From a virus, in the IMG/VR virus record IMGVR_UViG_3300017739_000095, positions 1 through 25,510 of that record: a DNA stretch of 25,510 nucleotides, one strand, 5' to 3'. Position numbers and translations under genes: made by a program. Shown piece after piece: positions 13,501-21,427 of this stretch. The notes below the pieces were generated by a model that saw nothing but the letters and a program-made list of their open reading frames with translations, had not been told where the DNA came from and did no database searches. Positions within the stretch are counted from its first letter, which is position 1. Each line of letters opens with the position of its first letter.

Positions 13501-15373
13501 TGTATTTTATTCTGATATTGAAAGAGCATTAGCTAGACCTGATACTCCAGCAATCTTTCCAAATAAAAAAGCCCTTCTTGATTTCTTACGTAAAAATAGA
13601 ATTAGAGACTCTGAATTTAGAGATTATCAACTTGAGTCTTTACTTCGTATCTACGATGAAAATACACCAATACCAAAGAAACAAGTAATAGATCATTTAC
13701 GTCAATCACCTATCAGAGGTATGCACGTGCACGCTACGGGTCAGGGGTCCGATATTATTAATCCATACGGCGAGGTTGGAACAAGATATGAAGGCTACGC
13801 AGAACCAGGATACATATCTGGCACACAACGTGAAAGAGTTTTGTATATTCCAAATGATAAAATAGCAGGTGATTCAGGTGGATATCCACAAAGTATTTTT
13901 CAAGGTGAATCTATTCAACGACATGAATTTGGCATACCTCAGCAGGATAATGCATACATTGTCGGTTGGACACGGCTCACGGACCGTAATGCTATATTAC
14001 CAACAAAGATATCAGCACCACAAACAGCATCCAAAGTTCCTGGTCTTACTCGTGAAAGAGATAGAGTACAAAGACAACTATCTGGATTGTTTGCTGAAGC
14101 ACAAAACAAATTAAATGCACAAGCACAAAGACGAGGTATACCTGTTGATGAAATACAAGCTGGTTCTTTAGAAGAAATGCTTAGCACTTATTCAGGAACT
14201 CTTAATGAAATAAGCCCTGGCCTAGTAGATCAGATGGATGAGCTTATTGTAAAAGCAAGGGACTTAGATGGTGAAATAGCAAAAGGATCTAATATTGATA
14301 CAAGCGGCGTAGTCCGTGTAGCGTTTGCCGATGAAATACAATCAGACATCATGCAAGCAGCAGCTGGTCGAAAACAAAAACTTGTAGCGACTCTTCGAAA
14401 AATTCAAGACGAAGGTAAAGAATCTACAACACTTCCTGAGTTAAGCAGAATTGGTCAACAGGCTTTGGCATTTTTTGAAGAAAACAAATCAGTATTTAGA
14501 CCACTTCGAAAATCACAAACAGAGGTGGATATAATTGGTGACAATCTTGCTAAGCTTGATGCTGAGGTAGATGAAATAATAAATAGATATATTGAAACAA
14601 GAGATTTAGATCCAGCTTCAGTAAAAAGATTACAAGTAGCATTGACAGAAAATATAGATGCAATGATAAATGACCTCATAACGATTGATAATAAAACTTA
14701 CGAAGGTTTGTTCCCAGATATACCATTTAAGAAAAGAGAAGAGTGGGCCGATGCTTTAATTAAAAAAGATTTATTTGAGTTAGCTTATAGAAAATTTGTA
14801 TTGAAAGATCCTCAAGCTCCTGACTATTACTCCGTTACACCAGATCAGTTTGTAATAGATAGATATAATTTTAAAGGTAATTCAGCTACACCAATGGACG
14901 TCAGAGCTGCAGATAAGAAAAAACAAATAGATTATTTTACAGGGAGAGGAGAGTTTTTAGGTTCAGAATACAAAGGTATTGGTATGTCAGAATTTTATGG
15001 TGGTCCAAATGCTAAAACACCAGACGGCAAGCATTATACATCTGTCATAGAGAAAATATTAAAAACACAAGCAAAATCAAACAACTCAGAGTTTACGGTA
15101 TTAAATGTACAGACAAAGACTGGAGCAAATGTTGTGTATAAAATTACAGACCAAAATGGCAACATGGTAGCAACACTTACAAATCAAAATCAAGCAGACA
15201 GACTGCTAAATACAAATCCAAATTATAGGGTTGAAAGAGTATCAATGCCAACAGACAAAAATACGACACCATCTTTTGCTATTAAAATTACAGAAGAAAT
15301 GCTAGAACCATACAAAACCCACAAAGCCAAGGGTGGACTTGTGCAGATGATTGATATATTTGAGGTAGCTTAA
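10505..15373 (+). CDS. Giant phage protein (1622 aa) with EIQSD-type domain, likely virion-associated
   Basis: The ATG overlaps the terL stop (ATGA) and the stop overlaps the portal ATG, so it belongs to the late operon. The N-terminal half is mostly hydrophilic and helical, with one mildly hydrophobic patch (about 165-200). Two YASGK segments lie within about 70 residues. Residues about 1073-1530 look like one large folded domain: a His/Gly-rich start (MHVHATGQG), an ADEIQSDIMQ core (D1276-D1281), a PFKKREEWADALIKKDL helix (from P1407) and EFYGG (from E1496). This recalls the conserved DEIQSD core of very large phage polyvalent proteins, some of which enter the host with the DNA. DIFE occurs at 17-20, 837-840 and 1617-1620, the last two just after GGLV. 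The enzyme activity, if any, is unknown. Confidence 0.8.
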   Translation: MKRKEAKDKFYGQDDVDIFEGGPAGQTLKDIDPNYGGIQLEQDELIGDQFSRDLARFTKGVTEFISPSPETIAKQDEQRAQNQAVFNAILEITGKDADSFEGQKLLSDLRRDSEFQKNLGFQDEGILGGGGTTDQPIYGLYDIGNFLFGDARRGLTEMTEKGTKYKELPFEQKLGIAILPIDLIDVGGLAYLAKTPIGALMRAGQKTFGKGSKLTVKQLVDDPEFMSNYLEQNPNAIKTLKDYGFDIEARYASGKKKRGPTPIERDTGLEILGRDFLQEQKQIKPGVDPELEKAAKEADQVVNNFSQKYEKAYASGKNRKRVLNKLRKDVGEKEFDRLEKLSIQKGLSKKRNLAPEGSVKKTTPEGEKFILENYDKMSNRELQAIMSSDENASKFFYTDSSGNINIPQDSYFRAYLANTLGQTKAGGIGQAGGDQISKLSKEADQKIYDEFNILRESENFRSNDPEQVRQAFAKAFTSEQSMSKYAGTDALSTETNYLRALNRKIKTFNESQGFGVFDPKKGFEKGRVYNRDQIQQINRFLKVGDEVDGDKTRITNLFGKYLNTNDVYNNLKNNMQKLDDSFYPVINGKVKRDFSTKLKRYLDFVRQTSPNTKDPVKGDFGAFMNEFGSDINALLDPNSIEYKNFQKFSYHDKIREEVGNLAKPFLNKRFPSKTGNTPRNSIQIAHTFESSQVGKTVGEGLEGAGMIPGSYYLDISELNAIQQPVLESRARAAYKEFNETGNRSKLDAVSKDLENIGAEVAVGEFILGKHKSLEEKFLDLIGGPPGSPERKILKDKYGIFDEEIVNLEKAIELLSEGASNAGIAQMQSGGLVGDVDDIFEEEQELLQPKPRITVEFGDAARGKVRRFGEEEPEDMVDLPLSSIQLGDGPEVKATAAPAQKTFDVEPMENIFTGEMEQANLKLPFWKLFTTPPVNETAPIPTPKESLNNPTKKQKESLEQEKIKKQEDVFDPSPEDNKNVDLGSSTDVAVTPKTGQAVTGVFYSDIERALARPDTPAIFPNKKALLDFLRKNRIRDSEFRDYQLESLLRIYDENTPIPKKQVIDHLRQSPIRGMHVHATGQGSDIINPYGEVGTRYEGYAEPGYISGTQRERVLYIPNDKIAGDSGGYPQSIFQGESIQRHEFGIPQQDNAYIVGWTRLTDRNAILPTKISAPQTASKVPGLTRERDRVQRQLSGLFAEAQNKLNAQAQRRGIPVDEIQAGSLEEMLSTYSGTLNEISPGLVDQMDELIVKARDLDGEIAKGSNIDTSGVVRVAFADEIQSDIMQAAAGRKQKLVATLRKIQDEGKESTTLPELSRIGQQALAFFEENKSVFRPLRKSQTEVDIIGDNLAKLDAEVDEIINRYIETRDLDPASVKRLQVALTENIDAMINDLITIDNKTYEGLFPDIPFKKREEWADALIKKDLFELAYRKFVLKDPQAPDYYSVTPDQFVIDRYNFKGNSATPMDVRAADKKKQIDYFTGRGEFLGSEYKGIGMSEFYGGPNAKTPDGKHYTSVIEKILKTQAKSNNSEFTVLNVQTKTGANVVYKITDQNGNMVATLTNQNQADRLLNTNPNYRVERVSMPTDKNTTPSFAIKITEEMLEPYKTHKAKGGLVQMIDIFEVA

Positions 15374-17742
15374 TGGTTGAAAGAAGAATTACAGGTGAGC
15401 CTACAGAGATAGAGGCTGAATCTATTACAGTTGAAACACCAGACGAAGAACTTACCGTAGAAAACGTTGAGATGACCGATGACGGCGGTGCTATAATAAA
15501 TCCTGTAGAAACCCCACCAGAAGATAGATTTGATGCTAACTTAGCTGAATTTATTGATGATGAAGATTTACAAATGCTTTCATCTGACCTTATGCAGGAA
15601 TACAAAGATGATAAATCATCAAGAGATGAATGGTATGATGCATATTCAAAAGGTTTAAAACTTTTAGGATTTAACTATGAAGATAGATCTCAACCCTTTC
15701 AAGGAGCTAGTGGTGTTACACATCCTTTACTTGCTGAAACAGTAACACAGTTTCAAGCACAAGCTTATAAAGAATTATTACCAGCTAATGGCCCAGTAAG
15801 AACACAAATTATTGGTGAGCAAACGGCTCAAAAAGAAGAACAAGCACAACGTGTTCAAGAATTTATGAATTACCAAATCATGCATGTCATGGAGGATTTT
15901 GATCCTGACCTAGATCAAATGTTATTTTACTTACCGCTATCAGGTTGTGCTTTTAAAAAAGTATATTTTGATACAACTCTTAATAGAGCAGTATCAAAGT
16001 TTATACCCAGTGAAGATCTAATTGTACCGTATAGTGCAACTGATCTAGCAACGGCTGAAAGAGTTACACACGTAATTAAAAGAAACGATAACGAAGTTCG
16101 TAAGATGCAAGTGCAAGGTATCTACAAAGATGTTGATTTACAGTATCAAGATGAGCCAAGTAATAGTAGCGTACAACAAGCTGTAAACAAATTGGACGGT
16201 GTTAGACCAACAGGGTCTGCCTATAAAAATGATGTTTACACATTACTAGAAATACATTGTGATTTAGATGTACCAGGTTACGAAAATGATGATGGTATTA
16301 AATTACCTTACATTGTTACAATTGATGAAGGGTCACAACAAGTATTGTCAATATATAGAAACTTTGAAGAAGAGGATTCTTTTAAGAAAAAGAAACAATA
16401 TTTTGTACACTATAAATTTTTACCAGGTCTAGGATTTTATGGCTTTGGTTTAATTCATATGCTTGGTGGTTTATCAAGAACTGCTACTTCAGCACTTAGA
16501 CAATTAATTGATGCAGGAACTTTATCTAATTTACCAGCAGGTTTTAAAGCAAGAGGATTAAGAATACGTGATGATGACAATCCACTACAACCTGGCGAGT
16601 TTAGAGACGTAGATGCACCAAGTGGTGATTTACGTGCAGGACTTATGCCTTTACCTTACAAAGAACCAAGCGCTACATTATTTCAACTATTAGGTTTCGT
16701 CGTACAATCAGGCCAACGGTTTGCTACTATAGCTGATCAAAAAATTGGTGATAGCGTTGCAGCTAATGCACCTGTAGGAACGACAATGGCTCTAATTGAA
16801 CGTGGTTCTAGAGTCATGAGCGCTATTCACAAAAGATTACACTACGCACAAAAGACAGAATTTAACTTATTGGCTAGTGTATTCAAAGATTTTTATCCAC
16901 AAGTTTATCCTTATGAAGTAGGTAAGAACGCAGCAGCGGTTTTTAAGGCATCTGATTTTGATGAACGTGTTGATATTATGCCTGTATCAGATCCAAACAT
17001 ATTTTCAATGTCACAACGAGTTACCTTGGCGCAGACACAATTACAAATGGCTCAATCAGATCCAAAACAACATAATTTATATGAGGCTTATAAAAGAATG
17101 TATCAAGCTCTTGGTGTCAAAGATATTGATGCAATTTTACCTGTACCAAAACCTGATTCACCAAAAGATCCTGGTATAGAAAATGCAGATGCTTTAATGG
17201 GCAAAAAACTAGTTGTATTTAGGGGACAAGCTCATCAACAGCACATAGAAGCACATAGGGTATTTATGTCATCAATGTTAGTTAGAGCAAACCCGCAAGC
17301 CACCGTAATTTTGCAAGCTCACATCATGGAACATATTTCTTTATTAGCAAGAGAAGAAGTAGAAGCTCAAATGAATGAAGTAATACAACAAGAAGCACAG
17401 AAATATGGTGGTCAAATACCACCTGAACTTCAAATGGAGTTTCAAAAGCAGCTTGAAGTACAAGTTGCAGACAAAGTTAGTGATTTTATTTCTGAAATGT
17501 TCATAGAAGAACAAGAAGCGATGCAAGGACAAGGACAAGATCCTTTAATTGGATTAAAACAGCAAGAATTACAGCTAAAAGCACAAGATATTCAACGAAA
17601 AGCAGAAAATGATGGTCAAAAATTAGAACTTGATGCTGCAAAACTTGAACAGCAGGCAAAAATAGCACAAGACAAGATAGATTCTAATGAAGATATTGCT
17701 CAATTACGTGCAAATGTAAATCTTGACAAGCAAAAACAGTAA
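15373..17742 (+). CDS. Portal protein
   Basis: This 789-residue protein forms the dodecameric ring at the capsid vertex through which TerL pumps DNA. Its position two genes after terL, its size and its sequence (DRSQPFQGASGVTHPLL near residue 105, QAQAYKELLP, a DPDLDQMLFYLPLSGCAFKKVY core, GFGLIHMLGGLSRTATSALRQLIDAG) fit podovirus-type portals of marine phages. The first 50 residues are acidic. The last 100 form a Gln-rich coiled coil (for example LKQQELQLKAQDIQRK), which could reach into the capsid as a barrel or contact ejection proteins. The start is coupled to the preceding stop (TAATG). The call rests on pattern and context. Confidence 0.88.
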   Translation: MVERRITGEPTEIEAESITVETPDEELTVENVEMTDDGGAIINPVETPPEDRFDANLAEFIDDEDLQMLSSDLMQEYKDDKSSRDEWYDAYSKGLKLLGFNYEDRSQPFQGASGVTHPLLAETVTQFQAQAYKELLPANGPVRTQIIGEQTAQKEEQAQRVQEFMNYQIMHVMEDFDPDLDQMLFYLPLSGCAFKKVYFDTTLNRAVSKFIPSEDLIVPYSATDLATAERVTHVIKRNDNEVRKMQVQGIYKDVDLQYQDEPSNSSVQQAVNKLDGVRPTGSAYKNDVYTLLEIHCDLDVPGYENDDGIKLPYIVTIDEGSQQVLSIYRNFEEEDSFKKKKQYFVHYKFLPGLGFYGFGLIHMLGGLSRTATSALRQLIDAGTLSNLPAGFKARGLRIRDDDNPLQPGEFRDVDAPSGDLRAGLMPLPYKEPSATLFQLLGFVVQSGQRFATIADQKIGDSVAANAPVGTTMALIERGSRVMSAIHKRLHYAQKTEFNLLASVFKDFYPQVYPYEVGKNAAAVFKASDFDERVDIMPVSDPNIFSMSQRVTLAQTQLQMAQSDPKQHNLYEAYKRMYQALGVKDIDAILPVPKPDSPKDPGIENADALMGKKLVVFRGQAHQQHIEAHRVFMSSMLVRANPQATVILQAHIMEHISLLAREEVEAQMNEVIQQEAQKYGGQIPPELQMEFQKQLEVQVADKVSDFISEMFIEEQEAMQGQGQDPLIGLKQQELQLKAQDIQRKAENDGQKLELDAAKLEQQAKIAQDKIDSNEDIAQLRANVNLDKQKQ

Positions 17743-17745
17743 AAA

Positions 17746-17967
17746 ATGGGTAATGCAGAAGAAAAACTTGCTGATTATTTTGATAAGCTTATGTACATAG
17801 CAAAAAATAGTAGTAAAAGCTCTGAAGATAGTATACTTTTAGCTGGTGCTATGATGGCAGCAGCAAGAGTTTTGTTCTATGATCATCTTAGTGCAAAAGA
17901 AGCACAAACTTTGTTAGATCAGGGTGGTCTTGACCTAATTGAACTTGTAAAACCTACGATACACTAA
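17746..17967 (+). CDS. Hypothetical protein (73 aa)
   Basis: It begins 4 nt after the portal stop and ends with a 1-nt overlap with the next gene. The product is helical (EKLADYFDKLMYIAKNS and ILLAGAMMAAARVLFYDHL) with an Ala/Met-rich hydrophobic middle that is too short and broken for a certain membrane span. No family recognised. Position suggests a head-neck or lysis-timing accessory. Confidence 0.7.
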   Translation: MGNAEEKLADYFDKLMYIAKNSSKSSEDSILLAGAMMAAARVLFYDHLSAKEAQTLLDQGGLDLIELVKPTIH

Positions 17968-18152
17968 TGAATTTTAAAAAAACAAAAACAGAAGTAGTAA
18001 AAACTAAAAATCCTTTTCCTAGTATGAAAGTTTCGTCTGATGCAGCCGTTGTATACTCACCTTTTGTCGTAAAACAAAACAAAGGTGCGGGCCCAAAAGG
18101 GCAGACTAGCAACGTTCAGATCAAAAAAGTTGATTTTAAAGGCGTAAAGTAA
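17967..18152 (+). CDS. Small basic hypothetical protein (61 aa)
   Basis: Its ATG shares one base with the preceding TAA. The 61 residues are Lys-rich and probably extended or disordered (KTKTEVVKTKNPFPS), with a Gly/Pro stretch (GAGPKGQTS). No motif recognised. A small virion component is possible. Confidence 0.6.
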   Translation: MNFKKTKTEVVKTKNPFPSMKVSSDAAVVYSPFVVKQNKGAGPKGQTSNVQIKKVDFKGVK

Positions 18153-18180
18153 TAAAACCTACTCAACAAAGGAGGTTTCT

Positions 18181-18300
18181 ATGAAACTTTTACAAGATCT
18201 ATGGTCTCACCTTAAGGAATGGTCAGACTGGAGTATGAAAGATTGGATTAAAGCTGGTATTGTAGCTATAATCGTAATCATAATTATTGGAGCAATATAG
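18181..18300 (+). CDS. Small single-span membrane protein (39 aa), lysis cassette
   Basis: AAAGGAGGT directly upstream is the best ribosome site in the window, so this tiny gene is very likely real and strongly translated. The product has an aromatic amphipathic N-terminus (LWSHLKEWSDWSMKDWIK) and a C-terminal membrane segment rich in Ile (about 25-39). It sits just before the holin-like gene and lysozyme, so it may be a pinholin, antiholin or other lysis-timing peptide. That role is inferred from place and topology alone. Confidence 0.7.
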   Translation: MKLLQDLWSHLKEWSDWSMKDWIKAGIVAIIVIIIIGAI

Positions 18301-18305
18301 AATTT

Positions 18306-18695
18306 ATGTGGCAATTACTTGCTAAACCTTTACTTGGCGTCGTCGCAGATGGCGTCAAGGGTTTTGTAGATACAAAAAAAGCAAAACAAGAATTAAAACT
18401 TACAACCATTAAAGCAACACAAAAACTTAAAGAAGATCAAATTGCTGGCAAAGTGAAGTGGGAGCAATCTGCTGTGGATCAAATGAAAGGGAGCTGGAAA
18501 GATGAAGTGGCATTAATTGTACTACTTCTTCCAGCAGTTTTAGTATTCACGCCTTTACAAGATCATGTGCATAAAGGGTTTCTCGCTTTGCAAGACCTAC
18601 CGTCGTATTATCATAATTTGTTGTACATTGCGATTTCAGCGAGCTTTGGCATCAAGGCAGGATCTAGTGCAATAGGGATGTTTAAAAAGAAATAA
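18306..18695 (+). CDS. Holin-like membrane protein
   Basis: The 129-residue protein begins with a helical, partly amphipathic stretch, followed by a charged coiled-coil-like region (KAKQELKLTTIKATQKLKED). Two membrane segments lie at about 67-84 (EVALIVLLLPAVLVFTPL) and 103-126, and the C-terminus is basic (MFKKK). Two spans and a basic tail fit class II-like holins, which form holes in the inner membrane and release the endolysin. The lysozyme gene lies 270 nt downstream. There is no strong ribosome site. A structural membrane protein is the main alternative. Confidence 0.6.
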   Translation: MWQLLAKPLLGVVADGVKGFVDTKKAKQELKLTTIKATQKLKEDQIAGKVKWEQSAVDQMKGSWKDEVALIVLLLPAVLVFTPLQDHVHKGFLALQDLPSYYHNLLYIAISASFGIKAGSSAIGMFKKK

Positions 18696-18967
18696 TGGTA
18701 ACTAAGTATATTAAGTTCAAAGGATCAATGAAACCAAAGGGACTTACCATGGCTACAGATGCTAAATTAAAACAACTTAAAAATACTGGATTTAGACAAG
18801 GAAAAGATTACGAGGTGGTCTCAAAAAAAATAGCTTTAGGAAAGTCTAGAGGAGGATCTGTGAAGAAAAAAGTCAGTAAGATGATTAAGGGCCTTAAAAA
18901 GGCATCAAAAACTCATGCAGGACAAGCAAGGACATTAAGTTCAATTAAGAAAAGAATTAAAGTATGA
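18695..18967 (+). CDS. Cationic hypothetical protein (90 aa)
   Basis: Its ATG overlaps the preceding stop (TAATG) and its own stop overlaps the lysozyme start (ATGA). The protein is strongly basic. A short N-terminal domain (KFKGSMKPKGLTMATDAKLKQL in outline) is followed by a GKSRGGSVKKKV segment and a helix with HAGQARTLSSIKK. Similar Lys-rich genes sit near the lysis or virion block of marine phages. No known motif. The GG within a basic stretch resembles those at 4394-4798 and 24092-24607. Confidence 0.7.
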   Translation: MVTKYIKFKGSMKPKGLTMATDAKLKQLKNTGFRQGKDYEVVSKKIALGKSRGGSVKKKVSKMIKGLKKASKTHAGQARTLSSIKKRIKV

Positions 18968-19404
18968 GTTACGAAGAATTATCAAAATCAGTTAAATTAA
19001 GTGAAGGTTTTAGAAACAAAATATATCAAGATACCGAAGGATTCGATACCATTGGGTGGGGTCATAAGGTTGTCCCAGCAGATAATTTTGTTGCTGATAA
19101 AGAATACACAGAAGAAGAATTACAAGCAGTATTTGATAAAGATTTAAGCAGAGCTATAGCTCAAGCTAAACAACTAATGACTCAAAATAGCATAGAAGAT
19201 TTACCAGAAACAGCTCAACACGTCTTATCGGAGATGTGCTTTCAACTTGGACAGTCAGGGGTGTCTAAGTTTAAAAATATGTGGAAAGCCCTGCAGGAAG
19301 CTAATTTTATAGGTGCAAGTTACGAAATGCTTGACTCTAGATGGAACAAACAAACTCCAAATCGTTGCAAAAAATTAGCTGACCTTATGAAATCATGCGG
19401 CTAG
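18964..19404 (+). CDS. Endolysin, T4-type lysozyme (GH24)
   Basis: The 146-residue enzyme hydrolyses peptidoglycan between N-acetylmuramic acid and N-acetylglucosamine to burst the host. The T4 lysozyme catalytic triad E11/D20/T26 is matched by E14, D23 and T29 in the segment SEGFRNKIYQDTEGFDTIGW, followed by H34. The C-terminal part has the expected AFDKD-like helix and a short LPETAQHVLSEMCFQLG stretch. No signal peptide is present, so it relies on a holin, which lies just upstream. Length is close to T4 lysozyme. It overlaps the next gene by 10 nt. Confidence 0.95.
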   Translation: MSYEELSKSVKLSEGFRNKIYQDTEGFDTIGWGHKVVPADNFVADKEYTEEELQAVFDKDLSRAIAQAKQLMTQNSIEDLPETAQHVLSEMCFQLGQSGVSKFKNMWKALQEANFIGASYEMLDSRWNKQTPNRCKKLADLMKSCG

Positions 19405-19592
19405 AAAATTTCTTTACAGCATATAAAAAAGATTTAATTGCTAGACAAAAGCAAGTAGAAGAGTCTATATTAAATGGGATAGCTAAGGATTGGTCAGAAT
19501 ATAAGTTTTTGGCTGGTAAATTAGCTGCATTAAAACAAGAAGAACAGGAACTCACGGACCTGCTTAAGAAAACGGAGCTAGAAAATGACTAA
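19395..19592 (+). CDS. Small coiled-coil protein (65 aa)
   Basis: The product is almost entirely one helix with alternating charge (KKDLIARQKQVEESILNG, then EYKFLAGKLAALKQEEQEL). It resembles the short EYRxLxGxIxxL-type proteins placed beside scaffold and head genes in many phages, although the function is not known. It starts inside the lysozyme gene (10-nt overlap) and overlaps the next gene by 8 nt. No clear ribosome site. Confidence 0.7.
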   Translation: MRLENFFTAYKKDLIARQKQVEESILNGIAKDWSEYKFLAGKLAALKQEEQELTDLLKKTELEND

Positions 19593-19998
19593 ACCTAAAT
19601 TAATTGTACCAAAACATGTCTGGGATGGCGCTCAGGCAGAAAAAGATAAAAATGAATTAGAAAAAATACCAAATCCAGTAGGATGGAGAATGGTTTTATT
19701 TCCTTTAAAGCTAAAAGAAAAAACAAAATCAGGTTTAATTCTTACAGATGAAACTATAGCGGAGTCACAAGTGACTACAAATATTTGTAAGATTTTAAAA
19801 ATGGGTGATTTATGTTTTAAAGATGATACAAAGTTTCCTAGTGGCCCTTGGTGTAAAGAGGGTGATTGGGTACTCATTACTAGATATGCAGGATCAAGAA
19901 TCCGTATTGATGGTGGTGAGCTACGGATTATTAATGACGATGAAATACTGGCTGTTGTTGATGATCCTCGAGATATTTTGCCAGCTAACATAATGTAA
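19585..19998 (+). CDS. GroES-like co-chaperonin
   Basis: The 137-residue protein has the Cpn10 core: PVGWRMVLFPLKLKEKTKSG, then a mobile-loop-like segment with the hydrophobic triad LIL (51-53) corresponding to the IVL of GroES that contacts GroEL, followed by CKEGDWVLITRYAGSRI and ELRIINDDEILAVV. It has an extra N-terminal stretch and an insertion compared with host GroES. Like T4 gp31 it would cap host GroEL and help the capsid protein fold. It sits directly before scaffold and capsid genes, which supports that role. GGAG lies upstream of the ATG. No groEL is visible. Confidence 0.9.
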   Translation: MTKPKLIVPKHVWDGAQAEKDKNELEKIPNPVGWRMVLFPLKLKEKTKSGLILTDETIAESQVTTNICKILKMGDLCFKDDTKFPSGPWCKEGDWVLITRYAGSRIRIDGGELRIINDDEILAVVDDPRDILPANIM

Positions 19999-20011
19999 CG
20001 TGGAGGAGACC

Positions 20012-20923
20012 ATGCAACCAACAGTGCAATCAGAGCAAGACAAAATGGTCCCGATAGATACTTCGGGTGATGCTGTCGAGATTGAATTAAAAGAAGACGA
20101 AAAAAAAGAGGGAGGTTCTGTTCAAGTAGAGCAAGATCAACCTTCTGTAGAAGTACAACAAGAAGAAAAAAAAGAAGAAGATCTTGAAGAATATTCTCAG
20201 TCAGTAAAAAGACGTATAGATAAACTAACTAGAAAAATGCGAGAAGCTGAAAGAAGAGAACAAGCAGCTATTGAATATGCAAAACAAATTCAAGAAGAGA
20301 ATAAAAATCTTCAAGCTACTACTATAAACACTTCACGTGAAAGAGTATCATCTGATGAAGCTAGCGTAGCATCTACAGAAACTCTCTTAAACACAGCTTT
20401 AAAACAAGCTATGGAAGCTGGAGATGTTGAAAAACAAGTAGAAGCTCAACAAAAAATGGCTCAACTAGCTATTGAAAAAGAAAGATTAAGAATTAGAAAA
20501 AACAAATTAGCTCAACAAGAACAAGCTGAGCAAACAACGAATCCTGTCGAAGATGTTATAAATCAGCCTCAACAACAGCAAAAAGCTCCAGATCCTAAAG
20601 CTCAAGAGTGGGCAGAGGATAACAAATGGTTTGGAACAGATAGAGCTATGACTTATACTGCGATGTCTTTTCACGACGAATTAGTTACAGAAGGATTTGA
20701 CGCAACGTCAGATGAGTATTATAATGAAATAGATCGGAGAATCCGAAAAGAGTTTCCTCAAAAATTTGAGGATCAAAGTAAGCCAAAGCAAACTGTTGCT
20801 TCGGCTGTACGAAAATCGGCATCAGGCCGCCGCACTGTGAAACTCACACCCTCACAGGTAGCTATTGCAAAAAAACTTGGTGTGCCACTTGAAGAGTACG
20901 CAAAACACGTGAAGGAGGCGTAA
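20012..20923 (+). CDS. Capsid scaffold protein
   Basis: I chose the ATG at 20012 because GGAGGAG precedes it. A GTG at 20000 is less likely. The 303-residue protein has an acidic N-terminus and a long coiled coil (about 57-168) typical of scaffolds. A Gln-rich linker leads to a conserved-looking block AQEWAEDNKWFGTDRAM to RRIRKEFPQKF (about 194-254), and the tail is basic (SASGRRTVKLTPSQ). Scaffolds guide capsid assembly and then leave or are cleaved. Position between the GroES-like and capsid genes fits. The next ATG overlaps its stop by 1 nt. Confidence 0.82.
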   Translation: MQPTVQSEQDKMVPIDTSGDAVEIELKEDEKKEGGSVQVEQDQPSVEVQQEEKKEEDLEEYSQSVKRRIDKLTRKMREAERREQAAIEYAKQIQEENKNLQATTINTSRERVSSDEASVASTETLLNTALKQAMEAGDVEKQVEAQQKMAQLAIEKERLRIRKNKLAQQEQAEQTTNPVEDVINQPQQQQKAPDPKAQEWAEDNKWFGTDRAMTYTAMSFHDELVTEGFDATSDEYYNEIDRRIRKEFPQKFEDQSKPKQTVASAVRKSASGRRTVKLTPSQVAIAKKLGVPLEEYAKHVKEA

Positions 20924-21393
20924 TGAGTACAGATAAAATAAACAAAACCTCACGCAAGCTCGAGACCCGAGATAAACAAGCTCGACCTAGAGGATGGGTA
21001 CCTCCATCTAACTTGGATGCACCAGAACCACCTGATGGTTTTCATCATCGGTGGGTGAGATCAGAGTTTCGTGGTCAATCTGACGAAAAAAACGTCATGG
21101 GTAGATTACGAAGTGGATATGAATTGGTAATGGCTAGTGAATATCCTGATCGTTTAGATTTACCTCACATAAGTGATGGTAAATACAAAGGTGTAATTGG
21201 AGTTGGAGGTTTACTACTGATGCGATGTCCTGAAGAAGTCAAGGAAGATAGGGATGCCTATTTTGCTGGCAAAGCTCAAGACCAAACTAAATCAGTAGAA
21301 AACGATTTACATAAGGAAGAGCACCCAAGCATGCCAATCCATCAGGATAGGCAGAGCAGAGTAACATTTGGGGGCAAAAAGTCTAATGGTTAG
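20923..21393 (+). CDS. Conserved phage protein (156 aa), head region
   Basis: AAGGAGG lies just upstream of the ATG. The protein is polar and mixed-charge, with a WVPPSNLDAPEPP segment, a GFHHRWVRSE segment and a C-terminal RQSRVTFGG. Proteins of this outline lie between scaffold and capsid genes in other marine phages as I recall them. The role may be a head-assembly or minor head component, but no fold or activity is visible. Confidence 0.75.
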   Translation: MSTDKINKTSRKLETRDKQARPRGWVPPSNLDAPEPPDGFHHRWVRSEFRGQSDEKNVMGRLRSGYELVMASEYPDRLDLPHISDGKYKGVIGVGGLLLMRCPEEVKEDRDAYFAGKAQDQTKSVENDLHKEEHPSMPIHQDRQSRVTFGGKKSNG

Positions 21394-21427
21394 ATTCACT
21401 GTCTCTGAATTTAGATAGGAGACTAAT

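Noticed and set aside
19632-20021. 129-residue frame on the - strand over the GroES-like gene
   Set aside because: Antisense to a gene with a recognisable family, and Ser/Ile-rich without motif.
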